DNA from: Candidatus Melainabacteria bacterium
GTDB taxonomy: Bacteria > Cyanobacteriota > Vampirovibrionia > Obscuribacterales > Obscuribacteraceae
Direction: 5' to 3'
Length of the DNA stretch: 64,000 nucleotides
Assembly: GCA_016699165.1 (NCBI GenBank)
Contig: CP064963.1
Location: 868,001-932,000 of the forward strand
Shown: piece after piece, positions 30,485-38,742 of the stretch
Position numbering within the stretch: position 1 is the first letter of the stretch
Layout of the letters: every line of letters starts with the position of its first letter
Program-made: the position numbers and the translations under genes
Notes under the pieces: model-generated
Told to the model about the DNA's origin: nothing
Database searches by the model: none
The model's input: the letters and a program-made list of their open reading frames with translations, nothing else

Positions 30485-31717
30485 TTAAGCTGGTCTTCTC
30501 TGGGCACAAACCATTCGATTTCGCTTGATTGTAAAATCGACGATAGCCTGGCACGATGTCATTTTCTTTTGCAGAATCATCAAGTATAAAATATAGGCAC
30601 AATCAAGCACTTCGCGTTCCTCTGGCATCAGTTCAATTAACAAACTGCGCAACACCGCTTTGTTTTTTATTACAAGCTTCATCAATGTTTGAGCGTTACC
30701 AGCAGATTTATCTTGCAACATGCGTTGCATGCGCACGCGTAAAATTGCGTCCTGTTCGAGCCTAGAGACTACTTCTTGCTCTCTTTGGATATTTAGGTAA
30801 TTGCTTGCAGTAAGAAAATCACCAAAGCTGAAGCTGTCTTCACTTGGATTAAAATCGCCATGTTTAACCTCTTGTTCGAGTGCTTGTTTAAGTGTGAGAC
30901 AAGCAGATTCGCGCGTAGTCTTTTTATTAAAAAGAAGCAATTGCAGATTGAGAGCCAGTTTCAAAATACGATCTGAAATAACTCCTGTCTCAACCAAGAA
31001 TTGACCAAGCGGCAAACTATTATTCTGCTGAGCATTGAGTGCACGCTCAAGGGCAGTGCTATCGACCACTCCAGACTCTACCAGCAATTGTCCAAGTAAT
31101 ACCTTTTGAGTATCGATAGTCGGCAATTGTGGCAAAGTGATATCAGCTTTGCGCAATTCTTTTTTCAATGCACGATTGCTAATGGGCTCGCCTTCTCGCA
31201 ATTCGCGCTGTAGTCGCAGTGTCACATCGAGCGTATCTTGCCAAATAAAATTCAATTCTACAAGCACCTGCCCCAGTGGCAGTCCAGAATTACTAGCTAT
31301 TCGAAGACCCAGATCTAACTGGTCTTTCTTAAGTTTGTGGGATGCCTTCAATAAATTACCTAGCCTGGTGCAATCGAGCCCACCAAGCCTGATTTCTAAT
31401 ACGATGAATGCTTTTTCAATTGAAATTTTCATGCGCGATGATATTTCAAAAGCTTGATTGGCTTGATCTAAATCTATTAGTCCATCACGCAACATAGACT
31501 GTGCTTGAACAACATCTTGCAAAACCAAATCCGAAATACAATCAAGCAAAACAAGCGCTTTACCTAGTGGCAAACCAGCTCCAGATGAGAGTCTCAGTCC
31601 ACGACTGATATCTTCGCCTGTTACGATTCCAAATTGAATTAGTAATTGACCAAGTCTCAAATCCGGTGGTAGTGCTGGATTTTTCTTAGACCTACGCTCA
31701 TAACTGGACATGCTCAT
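30485..31717 (-). CDS. Protein with tandem MshEN/GspE-N-like repeats, paralogue B
   Basis: 410 residues, cytoplasmic. Same architecture as 25962-27173: unit 1 about 20-115 (LRLGQLLIQFGIVTGEDI to GLPLGKALVLLDCI), unit 2 about 118-200 (TRLGNLLKASHKLKKDQL to GLPLGQVLVELNFI), unit 3 about 222-305 (VLLGQLLVESGVVDSTAL to SLPLGQFLVETGVI), and a C-terminal helical part. Each unit has the paired LGxLL and LPLGxxL elements of MshEN domains. No ATPase domain, so it may act as a stand-alone c-di-GMP or protein-binding adaptor (inference). Stop is 2 bp from the convergent hemQ stop. Confidence 0.8.
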   Translation of the reverse strand: MSMSSYERRSKKNPALPPDLRLGQLLIQFGIVTGEDISRGLRLSSGAGLPLGKALVLLDCISDLVLQDVVQAQSMLRDGLIDLDQANQAFEISSRMKISIEKAFIVLEIRLGGLDCTRLGNLLKASHKLKKDQLDLGLRIASNSGLPLGQVLVELNFIWQDTLDVTLRLQRELREGEPISNRALKKELRKADITLPQLPTIDTQKVLLGQLLVESGVVDSTALERALNAQQNNSLPLGQFLVETGVISDRILKLALNLQLLLFNKKTTRESACLTLKQALEQEVKHGDFNPSEDSFSFGDFLTASNYLNIQREQEVVSRLEQDAILRVRMQRMLQDKSAGNAQTLMKLVIKNKAVLRSLLIELMPEEREVLDCAYILYLMILQKKMTSCQAIVDFTIKRNRMVCAQRRPA

Positions 31718-32078
31718 TTAGTGACCTCGAATGAAAATCTAAATGAATGCGCGCAAAAATAGACTGTTAGAATCAGCCTGAACGCACACAAATTGGCTAG
31801 TAAGAAACGCTTGAAGATGCGACTCTCTTGCTTGAAGGCAAAAATAGTCGCTGCGTTTTAGACTTTCTCACGCTAACATGAGAGGAATTTATTGTCAAGC
31901 ATCTTTTGTTTTGACCTACCAGTTAACTGGGTGGAAAAAACGAGTTGGAATTAGTTGCTTAAAGCAACTAATCCGAAAGTCTCGAAACTCTGATTTTTCC
32001 AAGCAATCGGTAGAAAAAAATGGTTGATTAAGTCAACTTCCATGCCTTGCAAAAAAAGACCCTTCAAACTCATGAGAG
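31718..32078. other. Intergenic region between acyl-CoA synthetase and MshEN-like gene B
   Basis: 361 bp without a gene. Holds a strong inverted repeat (31950-31972) and a TTGACA -35-like hexamer reading leftward (complement of 31893-31898) followed after 17 bp by a weak TAGCGT -10 (complement of 31870-31875), a possible promoter for the MshEN-like gene. Confidence 0.45.
31950..31972 (-). terminator. Putative terminator hairpin after pdxST-acyl-CoA synthetase
   Basis: ATTAGTTGCTT pairs with AAGCAACTAAT around a minimal loop; on the minus strand it is followed after nine bases by TTTTTT. It lies about 105 bp downstream of the synthetase stop. The gap between stem and T-run makes this only a likely terminator. 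Confidence 0.45.
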
Positions 32079-34076
32079 TTATTTTGAGCCCAGTGATTTG
32101 ATTTCAATTAATACATCGGGATTTTCGACCGATGACAAATCCAGTTTGCCTTCATTTAAATAGGTAGCTCGAATAGCTCTGCGCACTATTTTGCCAGAAC
32201 GTGTTTTTGCAAGTGCTTTCACTACGTGCACACGCTCTGGTTTCATAACCGCACCAAGTTTTTTAGACACCAGATCTTTTAATTCTTTGCCTAATGTCTC
32301 GCTTTCGCTTGCATCTTTATTCAACACTACAAAGCAAACAAGACATTCGCCTTTTACTTCGTGCGGTACGCCAATCACCGCAGCTTCAGCGACTTGCGAA
32401 TGCTCGACTAAAGCCGATTCCACTTCGCCTGGACCAACGCGTTTGCCAGCTACCTTTATAGTGTCGTCTGAGCGACCAAACAAAAACCAGGAGCCTTCGC
32501 TATCTACTTTAGCCCAGTCACCGTGATACCAGACGCCAGGAAATTTAGTGAAATAAGTCTCGATGTATCTGTCGTCTGCTTTTAAAAAGCTTTTGGTCAT
32601 TGATGGACTTGGTTTTTTGCAGACCAGATATCCGATTTCATTTTTCAAACTTTTGGCGTTATCATCAAATACATCAATGTCCATACCTAAGCCAGGACCG
32701 CCCAGGGCGCAAGGCTTAAGCGGCATCAATGGCAGTGGCGCTAAAAGCGAGCCAACCACTTCTGTTCCGCCAGAGATATTGATAATAGGACAGCGACTCT
32801 GACCAATTTTTTCAAATAGCCACATGTAACTATCTTGATCCCATGGCTCGCCGGTAGAGCCGAGCATACGCAATTTGGAAAAATCGGACTTTTGAATCCA
32901 TTGCTCGCCCTGTGCTCGCAAGTGACGAACTGCTGTAGGTCCAATACCAAGAGTGGTGACTTTGTGATGCTCGACCATTTCCCATACACGCGCAGGTGTT
33001 GGATAGTCTGGTCCGCCTTCATAAATCATGAGAGTTCCGCCCCAGAAGGCGACTCCAATCATTTCCCATGGTCCCATCATCCAACCAATGTCTGTAAACC
33101 AGAAAAACACATCGTCCTTTTGACAGTCAAAACAAAATCCTACTTCTTTGGCTATCTGTGCAAGAGCACCTGCATGTGTGTGGACAGTGCCTTTAGGCTT
33201 GCCTGTAGTTCCAGAAGTGTAGAGATACATAGAAGGATGTTCGGCATCTAATTCCAGATTGGTTTTTGCTTCTTGCAAGTCTTTAATTGCCTCGTGCAGC
33301 CAGACATCGCGACCTTCGGTCCAATTTATTTCGTTGCCACAGTGTTTCATCACCACAATATTTTTTAGATGTGGAAGCAACTTAGCTGCTTCATCGGCAT
33401 CTTTTTTAACCTGGACCAGTTTGCCCCGACGCATGCCACCATCTGTAGTGATTAGCACTTTGGCTTCGCAATCGTCTAAGCGAGCGGCAAGGGCCTCGAA
33501 ACCATAACCGCTGAAAACAGGCACCGCTACTGCACCAATTTTCAAGCAAGCAAACAAGGCTGCTACAACTTCTGGGACCATGGGCATAAAAATGCCGACT
33601 GCATCACCTGGTTTTACGCCCAAATTCAAAAAGAGTGTGGACATTTTAGAAACTAGAGTATTAAGCTCAGCGTAAGTGAACTCTCTGGTTGCGCCGTCTT
33701 CGCCTTCCCAAATAAGTGCTTTGTGATTTTTTCCGGCCGCTTTTCTTGAGCCAAGAGTTTTGCCATCCTGCAAATGAAAATCTATAATATTATCAATAAT
33801 ATTGAGCTTGCCATCAACAAACCATTTAGTCCACTCAAATCCCTTGGACATATCCATCAATTTGGAATAAGGCTTGGCCCAGTTGAAGCCCATATATTCA
33901 AGGCTTTCTTGCCAGAACCAATTTGTGTCTTCGTTCGATTTTTTTATCAGTTCTTGCCAGGTTGCAACATTTTGCTTCCTCATGAAATCCGAAACTCTAG
34001 ACTCAAGATACTTTCCTTCTGGCTTCCAAATTACTTGGTCGTGAGTATCTTTTGCAGATTCGGTTTTGGTGGTCAT
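32079..34076 (-). CDS. AMP-forming acyl-CoA synthetase (acetyl-CoA synthetase-like)
   Basis: 665 residues. N-terminal ACS cap (WQELIKKSNEDTNWFWQE, about 40-95), then the adenylate-forming core: P-loop YLYTSGTTGKPKGTVHTH, WFTDIGWMMGP, GIGPTAVRHLRAQG, INISGGTEVVGS, YHGDWAKVDSEG, FGRSDDTIKVAGKRVGPGEVE, and the C-terminal catalytic Lys in KTRSGKIVRR. Activates a short carboxylic acid (acetate, propionate or acetoacetate) to the CoA ester; substrate not resolved. Its ATG overlaps the pdxT stop (ATGA), an unusual operon with PLP synthesis. A second, different acetyl-CoA synthetase lies at 63.1 kb. Confidence 0.9.
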   Translation of the reverse strand: MTTKTESAKDTHDQVIWKPEGKYLESRVSDFMRKQNVATWQELIKKSNEDTNWFWQESLEYMGFNWAKPYSKLMDMSKGFEWTKWFVDGKLNIIDNIIDFHLQDGKTLGSRKAAGKNHKALIWEGEDGATREFTYAELNTLVSKMSTLFLNLGVKPGDAVGIFMPMVPEVVAALFACLKIGAVAVPVFSGYGFEALAARLDDCEAKVLITTDGGMRRGKLVQVKKDADEAAKLLPHLKNIVVMKHCGNEINWTEGRDVWLHEAIKDLQEAKTNLELDAEHPSMYLYTSGTTGKPKGTVHTHAGALAQIAKEVGFCFDCQKDDVFFWFTDIGWMMGPWEMIGVAFWGGTLMIYEGGPDYPTPARVWEMVEHHKVTTLGIGPTAVRHLRAQGEQWIQKSDFSKLRMLGSTGEPWDQDSYMWLFEKIGQSRCPIINISGGTEVVGSLLAPLPLMPLKPCALGGPGLGMDIDVFDDNAKSLKNEIGYLVCKKPSPSMTKSFLKADDRYIETYFTKFPGVWYHGDWAKVDSEGSWFLFGRSDDTIKVAGKRVGPGEVESALVEHSQVAEAAVIGVPHEVKGECLVCFVVLNKDASESETLGKELKDLVSKKLGAVMKPERVHVVKALAKTRSGKIVRRAIRATYLNEGKLDLSSVENPDVLIEIKSLGSK

Positions 34077-34756
34077 GATTTGCTTGTGCTAACCTCATAT
34101 TGAAATGTCGTTACGGACGCCATCTCGTTTGCATTCTTGCTTGTGCAAACTTGATCTAAGAAGTATTTGTGGATGCGAAGATCATCAGTTACTTCAGGGT
34201 GGAAAGTGGTAACAAATAGATTATTCTGACGCGCCATTACAGGCAGTCCGTCGAACTCTGCCAAGACCTGCACATTTTCTTTGGCATGCACTATCGATGG
34301 TGCACGCAAGAAAATACCAGGAAATGGATGTGAGTCTTCACTGGCATTCATACTTATTGCCGAAATATCGAGATCCGCTTCAAAGCTGGCTTTCTGCGGA
34401 CCATAAGCATTGCGCTTTACTGTGATGTCCATCAAATTCAAACGAGTTTGATTTGCTCCTTCAATTTCTTTTGCCAGAAAAATGGTGCCCATACAAGTGC
34501 CATAAATGGGTAACTTGCCCGAGGCACCAAGTTTGGTTATTTCACTGTACAACTCGCCTGCGATCTCGCGCGAGAGTTTGTCTATACATGTAGACTCGCC
34601 GCCCGGAATAATCAAGCCATCGATATGTTGGAGCTGCTCTTTGAAACGAATTTCAAGCGAACGAGCACCAAGGCGCTCTACCGCCTGGCGATGCTCGATG
34701 AATGCTCCTTGCAGAGCAAGTACACCGATGAGCAAGCTCTCTTGCATATGCGGCAT
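34073..34756 (-). CDS. pdxT: Pyridoxal 5'-phosphate synthase glutaminase subunit PdxT
   Basis: 227 residues. Produces ammonia from glutamine for PdxS. Seen: IGVLALQGAFIEHRQAVERLG, LIIPGGEST, nucleophile Cys in YGTCMGTIFL (usual GTCAG has Ala; here Met), FLRAPSIV, and the His-Glu pair in TFHPEVTDD. C-terminal extension of about 20 residues. Overlaps the pdxS stop by 1 bp (TAATG) and the synthetase start by 4 bp. Confidence 0.95.
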   Translation of the reverse strand: MPHMQESLLIGVLALQGAFIEHRQAVERLGARSLEIRFKEQLQHIDGLIIPGGESTCIDKLSREIAGELYSEITKLGASGKLPIYGTCMGTIFLAKEIEGANQTRLNLMDITVKRNAYGPQKASFEADLDISAISMNASEDSHPFPGIFLRAPSIVHAKENVQVLAEFDGLPVMARQNNLFVTTFHPEVTDDLRIHKYFLDQVCTSKNANEMASVTTFQYEVSTSKS

Positions 34757-35667
34757 TACCAGCCTCTTTGAGCCAGAGTTTCGTTAGGTCCAAGCGATTT
34801 GACAGTCAAGCCAACCATTGGCTCGCCCAAGTTCTTGCTTACTTCAGCCAGAATTTCTGGATTGTTGAAATAAGTAGTCGCTTTGACAATGGCTTCTGCA
34901 CGCTTTTGTGGATTGCCTGATTTGAAAATGCCAGATCCAACAAATACGCCATCAACACCCATTTGCATCAAAAGGGCTGCATCAGCTGGAGTAGCAATAC
35001 CGCCAGCAGCAAAGTTGACTACAGGCAATTTGCCTTCTTCTTTCACTTTTTTGACTAATTCATATGGTGCGCCAATTTCTTTGGCGTAGGTCATAAGCTC
35101 TTCGTCGGGCATAATGGTCAATCTTTTTATAGCGCCAAGAATGGCTCTAGCGTGACGAACAGCTTCTACAACGTCGCCTGTTCCTGCTTCGCCTTTGGTG
35201 CGCATCATAGCAGCACCTTCGCCGATACGACGGAGTGCTTCGCCCAGGTTGCGGGCTCCACAAACGAAGGGAATTGTGAATTTGCTTTTGTCTACGTGAT
35301 ACTCTTCGTCGGCTGGTGTGAGCACTTCGCTCTCATCGATACAGTCGACACCAAGTGTTTCTAAAATTTGTGCTTCGACAAAATGTCCGATGCGACACTT
35401 AGCCATAACAGGAATCGAGACCGATTCAACGATGGCTGCAACAAGCGCAGGATCGCTCATACGCGATACGCCACCTTCAGCTCTGATATCGGCCGGTACA
35501 CGCTCGAGCGCCATAACCGCTACAGCACCTGCAGCTTCGGCTATTTTTGCTTGCTCGGCATTAACCACATCCATGATCACGCCGCCTTTGAGCATCTGAG
35601 GCAGACCACGCTTTACGGCTTGGGTCCCAGTTTTGACGTTACGGCTTTCTTTCACTTCGGTAGGCAT
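34756..35667 (-). CDS. pdxS: Pyridoxal 5'-phosphate synthase lyase subunit PdxS
   Basis: 303 residues, normal length. Makes PLP from ribose 5-phosphate, glyceraldehyde 3-phosphate and ammonia (DXP-independent route) in a 12+12 complex with PdxT. Seen: KRGLPQMLKGGVIMDVVNAEQA, VMALERVPADIRAEGGVSRMSDP, catalytic Lys in VMAKCRIGHFVEAQ, FVCGARNLGEALRRI, MMRTKGEAGTGDVVEAVRH, VNFAAGGIATPADAALLM. First gene of pdxS-pdxT-synthetase. An inverted repeat lies in its leader. Confidence 0.97.
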   Translation of the reverse strand: MPTEVKESRNVKTGTQAVKRGLPQMLKGGVIMDVVNAEQAKIAEAAGAVAVMALERVPADIRAEGGVSRMSDPALVAAIVESVSIPVMAKCRIGHFVEAQILETLGVDCIDESEVLTPADEEYHVDKSKFTIPFVCGARNLGEALRRIGEGAAMMRTKGEAGTGDVVEAVRHARAILGAIKRLTIMPDEELMTYAKEIGAPYELVKKVKEEGKLPVVNFAAGGIATPADAALLMQMGVDGVFVGSGIFKSGNPQKRAEAIVKATTYFNNPEILAEVSKNLGEPMVGLTVKSLGPNETLAQRGW

Positions 35668-35728
35668 TTTCTAATCCTCAAAGAGCATGACGGCACCAAA
35701 AGCAGTGGCAATATAGAGCTTCCACCCG

Positions 35729-35761
35729 CTTGTCAGTTCGGCGCAGATACCTTCTGACAAG
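35729..35761. promoter_or_regulatory. Inverted repeat in the pdxS leader
   Basis: CTTGTCAG and CTGACAAG, perfect 8-bp arms separated by 17 bases, 62 to 94 bp upstream of the pdxS ATG and downstream of serS. It could be an operator or a leader hairpin; no T-run follows on the serS strand, so it does not look like a terminator. Confidence 0.4.
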
Positions 35762-35837
35762 TAGATATTCTAGCAGCAGCGCTGCTTTTAAGACATACAA
35801 TAAATATAAATGTGATTAAATTGCCGCTAAACTAGAT

Positions 35838-37127
35838 TCAAGCGTGAACCAGACTAGTTTTTTTTTGAAGCAATTCCTGTCCGCCCATGTATGGAACCAG
35901 AGCGGGTGGGATTTTCACGCTTCCATCGGGTTGCTGGAAGTTCTCAAGAATGGCAGCAAGAGTCCTGCCAATAGCAAGCCCTGAGCCATTTATGGTGTGA
36001 ATGAATCGGCTCTTTCCACCCTCTTTGCCTTTATATTTAATATTAGCCCGACGTGCTTGAAAGTCACCAAAATTCGAGCATGAGCTTATTTCGCGATACT
36101 TGTTTTGACTGGGGAACCAGACCTCAAGGTCATAACATTTGCGAGCGCAAAAGCCCAAATCTCCAGCGCATAAAAGCACTCTGCGATAAGGAAGATTAAG
36201 ACCTTCCAATATTAGCTCGGCATCGCGGGTTAGTTTTTCATGCTCTTCTTCTGAATTTTCGGGCGTGCAGAATTTGACCAACTCCACTTTGTTGAATTGG
36301 TGTTGTCTTATATAACCGCGCGTATCTTTGCCCGCAGAGCCCGCTTCGCGTCTAAAATTCGGTGTGTAGGCGCAATGCATAATGGGCAATTGCTCTTCGT
36401 CAAGCACTTCTTCGCGATACAAATTAGTGACAGGCACTTCTGCTGTTGGAATTAAATACAGCTCGTCATCGGCACATTTGTAGAAATCGCCTTCGAATTT
36501 TGGCAATTGACCGGTGCCAATCATACAATCGCGATTGACCATCACAGGCGGAAACACTTCCTGATAGCCGCGTTTGCCATGCGAATCAAGCATGTAATTC
36601 ATAATGGCGCGCTCAAGACGAGCACCATTAGTCATTAAAACAGTAAAGCGAGATTCTGAAATTTTGACACCGCGCTCAAAATCAAACACATTTAGCTCTG
36701 TACCGAGCTCATAATGTGGCTTTGGATCGGCAATAGCGGGGATTTCGCCCCATCTATGCTGTTCAGCATTGTCATTTTCATCGACACCATCTGGAACACT
36801 TGACTCAGGCATATTAGGGATGGCGAGCAGCATTTGCGAAACTTTATTCTCAAGCTCGTCTTTTTCTTTGCCCAGAGTTTCGTAGCGTTCTTTGATTTTC
36901 TTGGTTTCGGCTTGCAACTCAGCTTTCTGCGAAGCCTCTACTTTTGCGGTCTTAAATAATTCCGAAATTTCATTGCGTCTTCTGTTCAAGCTCTCCCACT
37001 CTGAGTTCACAGTGCGATATTGCTCGTCTACAAGAACTAATTCTTTTACCGAAAAACCGGCATTGCGTCTTTGTAGGGCTGCTTCAACTTGGTCTGTGTT
37101 TTCTCTGATGTAGCGAATATCTAACAT
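35838..37127 (-). CDS. serS: Serine--tRNA ligase
   Basis: 429 residues. Charges tRNA-Ser (one target, tRNA-Ser(GCT), is at 18.3 kb) and tRNA-Sec if present. N-terminal coiled-coil arm about 30-105, class II core with motif 2 FRREAGSAGKDTRGYIRQHQF and motif 3 NGSGLAIGRTLAAILEN; TAEVPVTNLYREE and EISSCSNFGDFQARR also fit. ATG start MLDIRYIREN is standard. No T-box leader was seen. Divergent from yraN. Confidence 0.97.
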   Translation of the reverse strand: MLDIRYIRENTDQVEAALQRRNAGFSVKELVLVDEQYRTVNSEWESLNRRRNEISELFKTAKVEASQKAELQAETKKIKERYETLGKEKDELENKVSQMLLAIPNMPESSVPDGVDENDNAEQHRWGEIPAIADPKPHYELGTELNVFDFERGVKISESRFTVLMTNGARLERAIMNYMLDSHGKRGYQEVFPPVMVNRDCMIGTGQLPKFEGDFYKCADDELYLIPTAEVPVTNLYREEVLDEEQLPIMHCAYTPNFRREAGSAGKDTRGYIRQHQFNKVELVKFCTPENSEEEHEKLTRDAELILEGLNLPYRRVLLCAGDLGFCARKCYDLEVWFPSQNKYREISSCSNFGDFQARRANIKYKGKEGGKSRFIHTINGSGLAIGRTLAAILENFQQPDGSVKIPPALVPYMGGQELLQKKTSLVHA

Positions 37128-37218
37128 AGCTTGAACTTTTTTCCTCGTTCAGTCGTCTTATTAATTGAATCTCGATTATATATTCGTTCTCCCTTCATTA
37201 AAAGGAAGTATTAAGCTC

Positions 37219-37674
37219 ATGTGCAATTGGATTGACGAAGAGAATCATGTTTTATCTATAACTTGCTCAAAAGCGCGAAAAAAGCTGGGTGAGCGAGGTG
37301 AGCAATTACTTTGCCAAAATCTTCAGTTAAAGCGTTGGCAAATTCTTGCCTCAAATTTTTTGAACGCTAGCCACTCTTTCGAAATAGATGTAATAGCCCT
37401 CGACCCAGATGATTTTCTTGTTTTTATTGAAGTCAAAACACGCACAAATATGAATTTGGATTCTGTCTTTGCCACAATTACTAAGTCAAAACTGCGCAAG
37501 ATGAAATTAGGCGCTAAGCATTTTTGTGTTCAAAATCCTCATATAAGGCACAGAGGTTGGCGTTTCGACCTGGCTGTTGTCAGTTTCTCCCCCGACAAGG
37601 TGCCGGGCAAGCCCAAATGCTGGCTCATTGACCAAAAGCACCACAAATTGGCTATTTACGAAGGAATAGGCTGA
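37219..37674 (+). CDS. yraN: YraN/UPF0102-family protein
   Basis: 151 residues from the ATG at 37219, preceded by AAAGGAAG; a TTG at 37165 is less likely. Endonuclease-like fold: KLGERGEQLLCQNLQLKRWQILASN, then EIDVIALDPDDFLVFIEVKTRT carrying the D-ExK nuclease-type residues, and RGWRFDLAVV. The function of the family is not firmly established. The N-terminal 20 residues are an extension. Confidence 0.85.
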   Translation: MCNWIDEENHVLSITCSKARKKLGERGEQLLCQNLQLKRWQILASNFLNASHSFEIDVIALDPDDFLVFIEVKTRTNMNLDSVFATITKSKLRKMKLGAKHFCVQNPHIRHRGWRFDLAVVSFSPDKVPGKPKCWLIDQKHHKLAIYEGIG

Positions 37675-37791
37675 GTCTAATTTAATTTGGCTGATACGTA
37701 ATTTCCCCAGTGAATCGACCTAGTCATGGTGTTAGTCTAATTGCACGAATAGCCAAGCCCCCGCGGCACATTCTCAGAGAGGATCAAGCAA

Positions 37792-38688
37792 GTGTTAGTC
37801 TGGAAAGAAAAATTAGCTGTAAAAGAAGAAAGCAAAAATTTTCATGCTCAAATTTCGACCCGAGATGGTCTAAATAGACGAGCAATGGGACTGATACCAC
37901 AGGCGATATCAAGCCAGAGCCGCAAAGTGACTGAAGCTTCACAGCTTAGATATCACCAAATGCTATATAGCCTGGCAAACAAACAAAATACTTGTTGCAT
38001 CAAAGTAATTTGTCCCAAAGAAAAAGCAAGAGCAGCAATGCTCGTTTTCCGCGGCAAAGTACTAGGATGTGTCTTTGGCAGAAAGGGCAGCGACAAGCAA
38101 CTCTTCGGCAGAGAAGCCTTTAGCGAGCTTTGCTCCATTTTGACTTCGGTCGACACAATCATTGATACTTATATAATGCCTGAAGCTGTAGCTCTTGCAT
38201 CTGGTTCACTTTTCCACGGTTCAGTTTTCAATCAAGAAATGGGCGTGGACGCACTGAGTGCATTTCAAATGGCATCTTCACACCTGATTCAAACAGAAAT
38301 GCCAGGTTGTATAGTTGTGAAAAATTCTAATCATCAAATAGGCGGATTTATTTATTATTTTGGCGGCGCCATTGCTGGAGTATTTTCTTTCAAAGATGGT
38401 TGGATGAAAGCCACTTATGAATCAGCCCAAGAGCTAGTTATGTTCTGCCCAGACGCAAGTGTTAGCGCAAGTAAATTGCATGCCACAAGCGTTGAAGAAG
38501 TAGAGGCACTTGCTTTTGAAATGACTGACCTAGACGAGAAGTCTTTTCAAGCTAAAGAAATTCAGCGCGAATTGCAATCAACCACTCAAGAGATCTTTAT
38601 TCCAAATGCAAATATTGCGTCGGTTCCAACAAGCGCATTAGGACAAGTACGCGAGTGGGAACTGAAAGTTAATATCGCTAGCTTATAA
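37792..38688 (+). CDS. Unknown protein with internal duplication
   Basis: 298 residues, GTG start with GAGAGGA upstream. No signal peptide. Two related segments: about 68-140 (CIKVICPKEKARAAMLVFRG then KVLGCVFGRKGSDKQL) and about 185-240 (CIVVKNSNHQIGGFIYYFGG then AIAGVFSFKDGWMK), each a beta-hairpin followed by a small residue turn and an aromatic strand. This resembles effector-binding domains placed near DUF4388 or Roadblock proteins, but I cannot assign a family. Located 54 bp before lysA on the same strand. Confidence 0.72.
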   Translation: MLVWKEKLAVKEESKNFHAQISTRDGLNRRAMGLIPQAISSQSRKVTEASQLRYHQMLYSLANKQNTCCIKVICPKEKARAAMLVFRGKVLGCVFGRKGSDKQLFGREAFSELCSILTSVDTIIDTYIMPEAVALASGSLFHGSVFNQEMGVDALSAFQMASSHLIQTEMPGCIVVKNSNHQIGGFIYYFGGAIAGVFSFKDGWMKATYESAQELVMFCPDASVSASKLHATSVEEVEALAFEMTDLDEKSFQAKEIQRELQSTTQEIFIPNANIASVPTSALGQVREWELKVNIASL

Positions 38689-38742
38689 ATTTCAAGACCT
38701 GATGCGATGGTAAAATGACTGATCTGTTCAAGGGGCAGTCAG

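Noticed and set aside
35766..35785. AGCAG-CG-CTGCTTTT hairpin as a serS terminator
   Set aside because: The T-run is on the + strand while serS is transcribed leftward; the stem is short.
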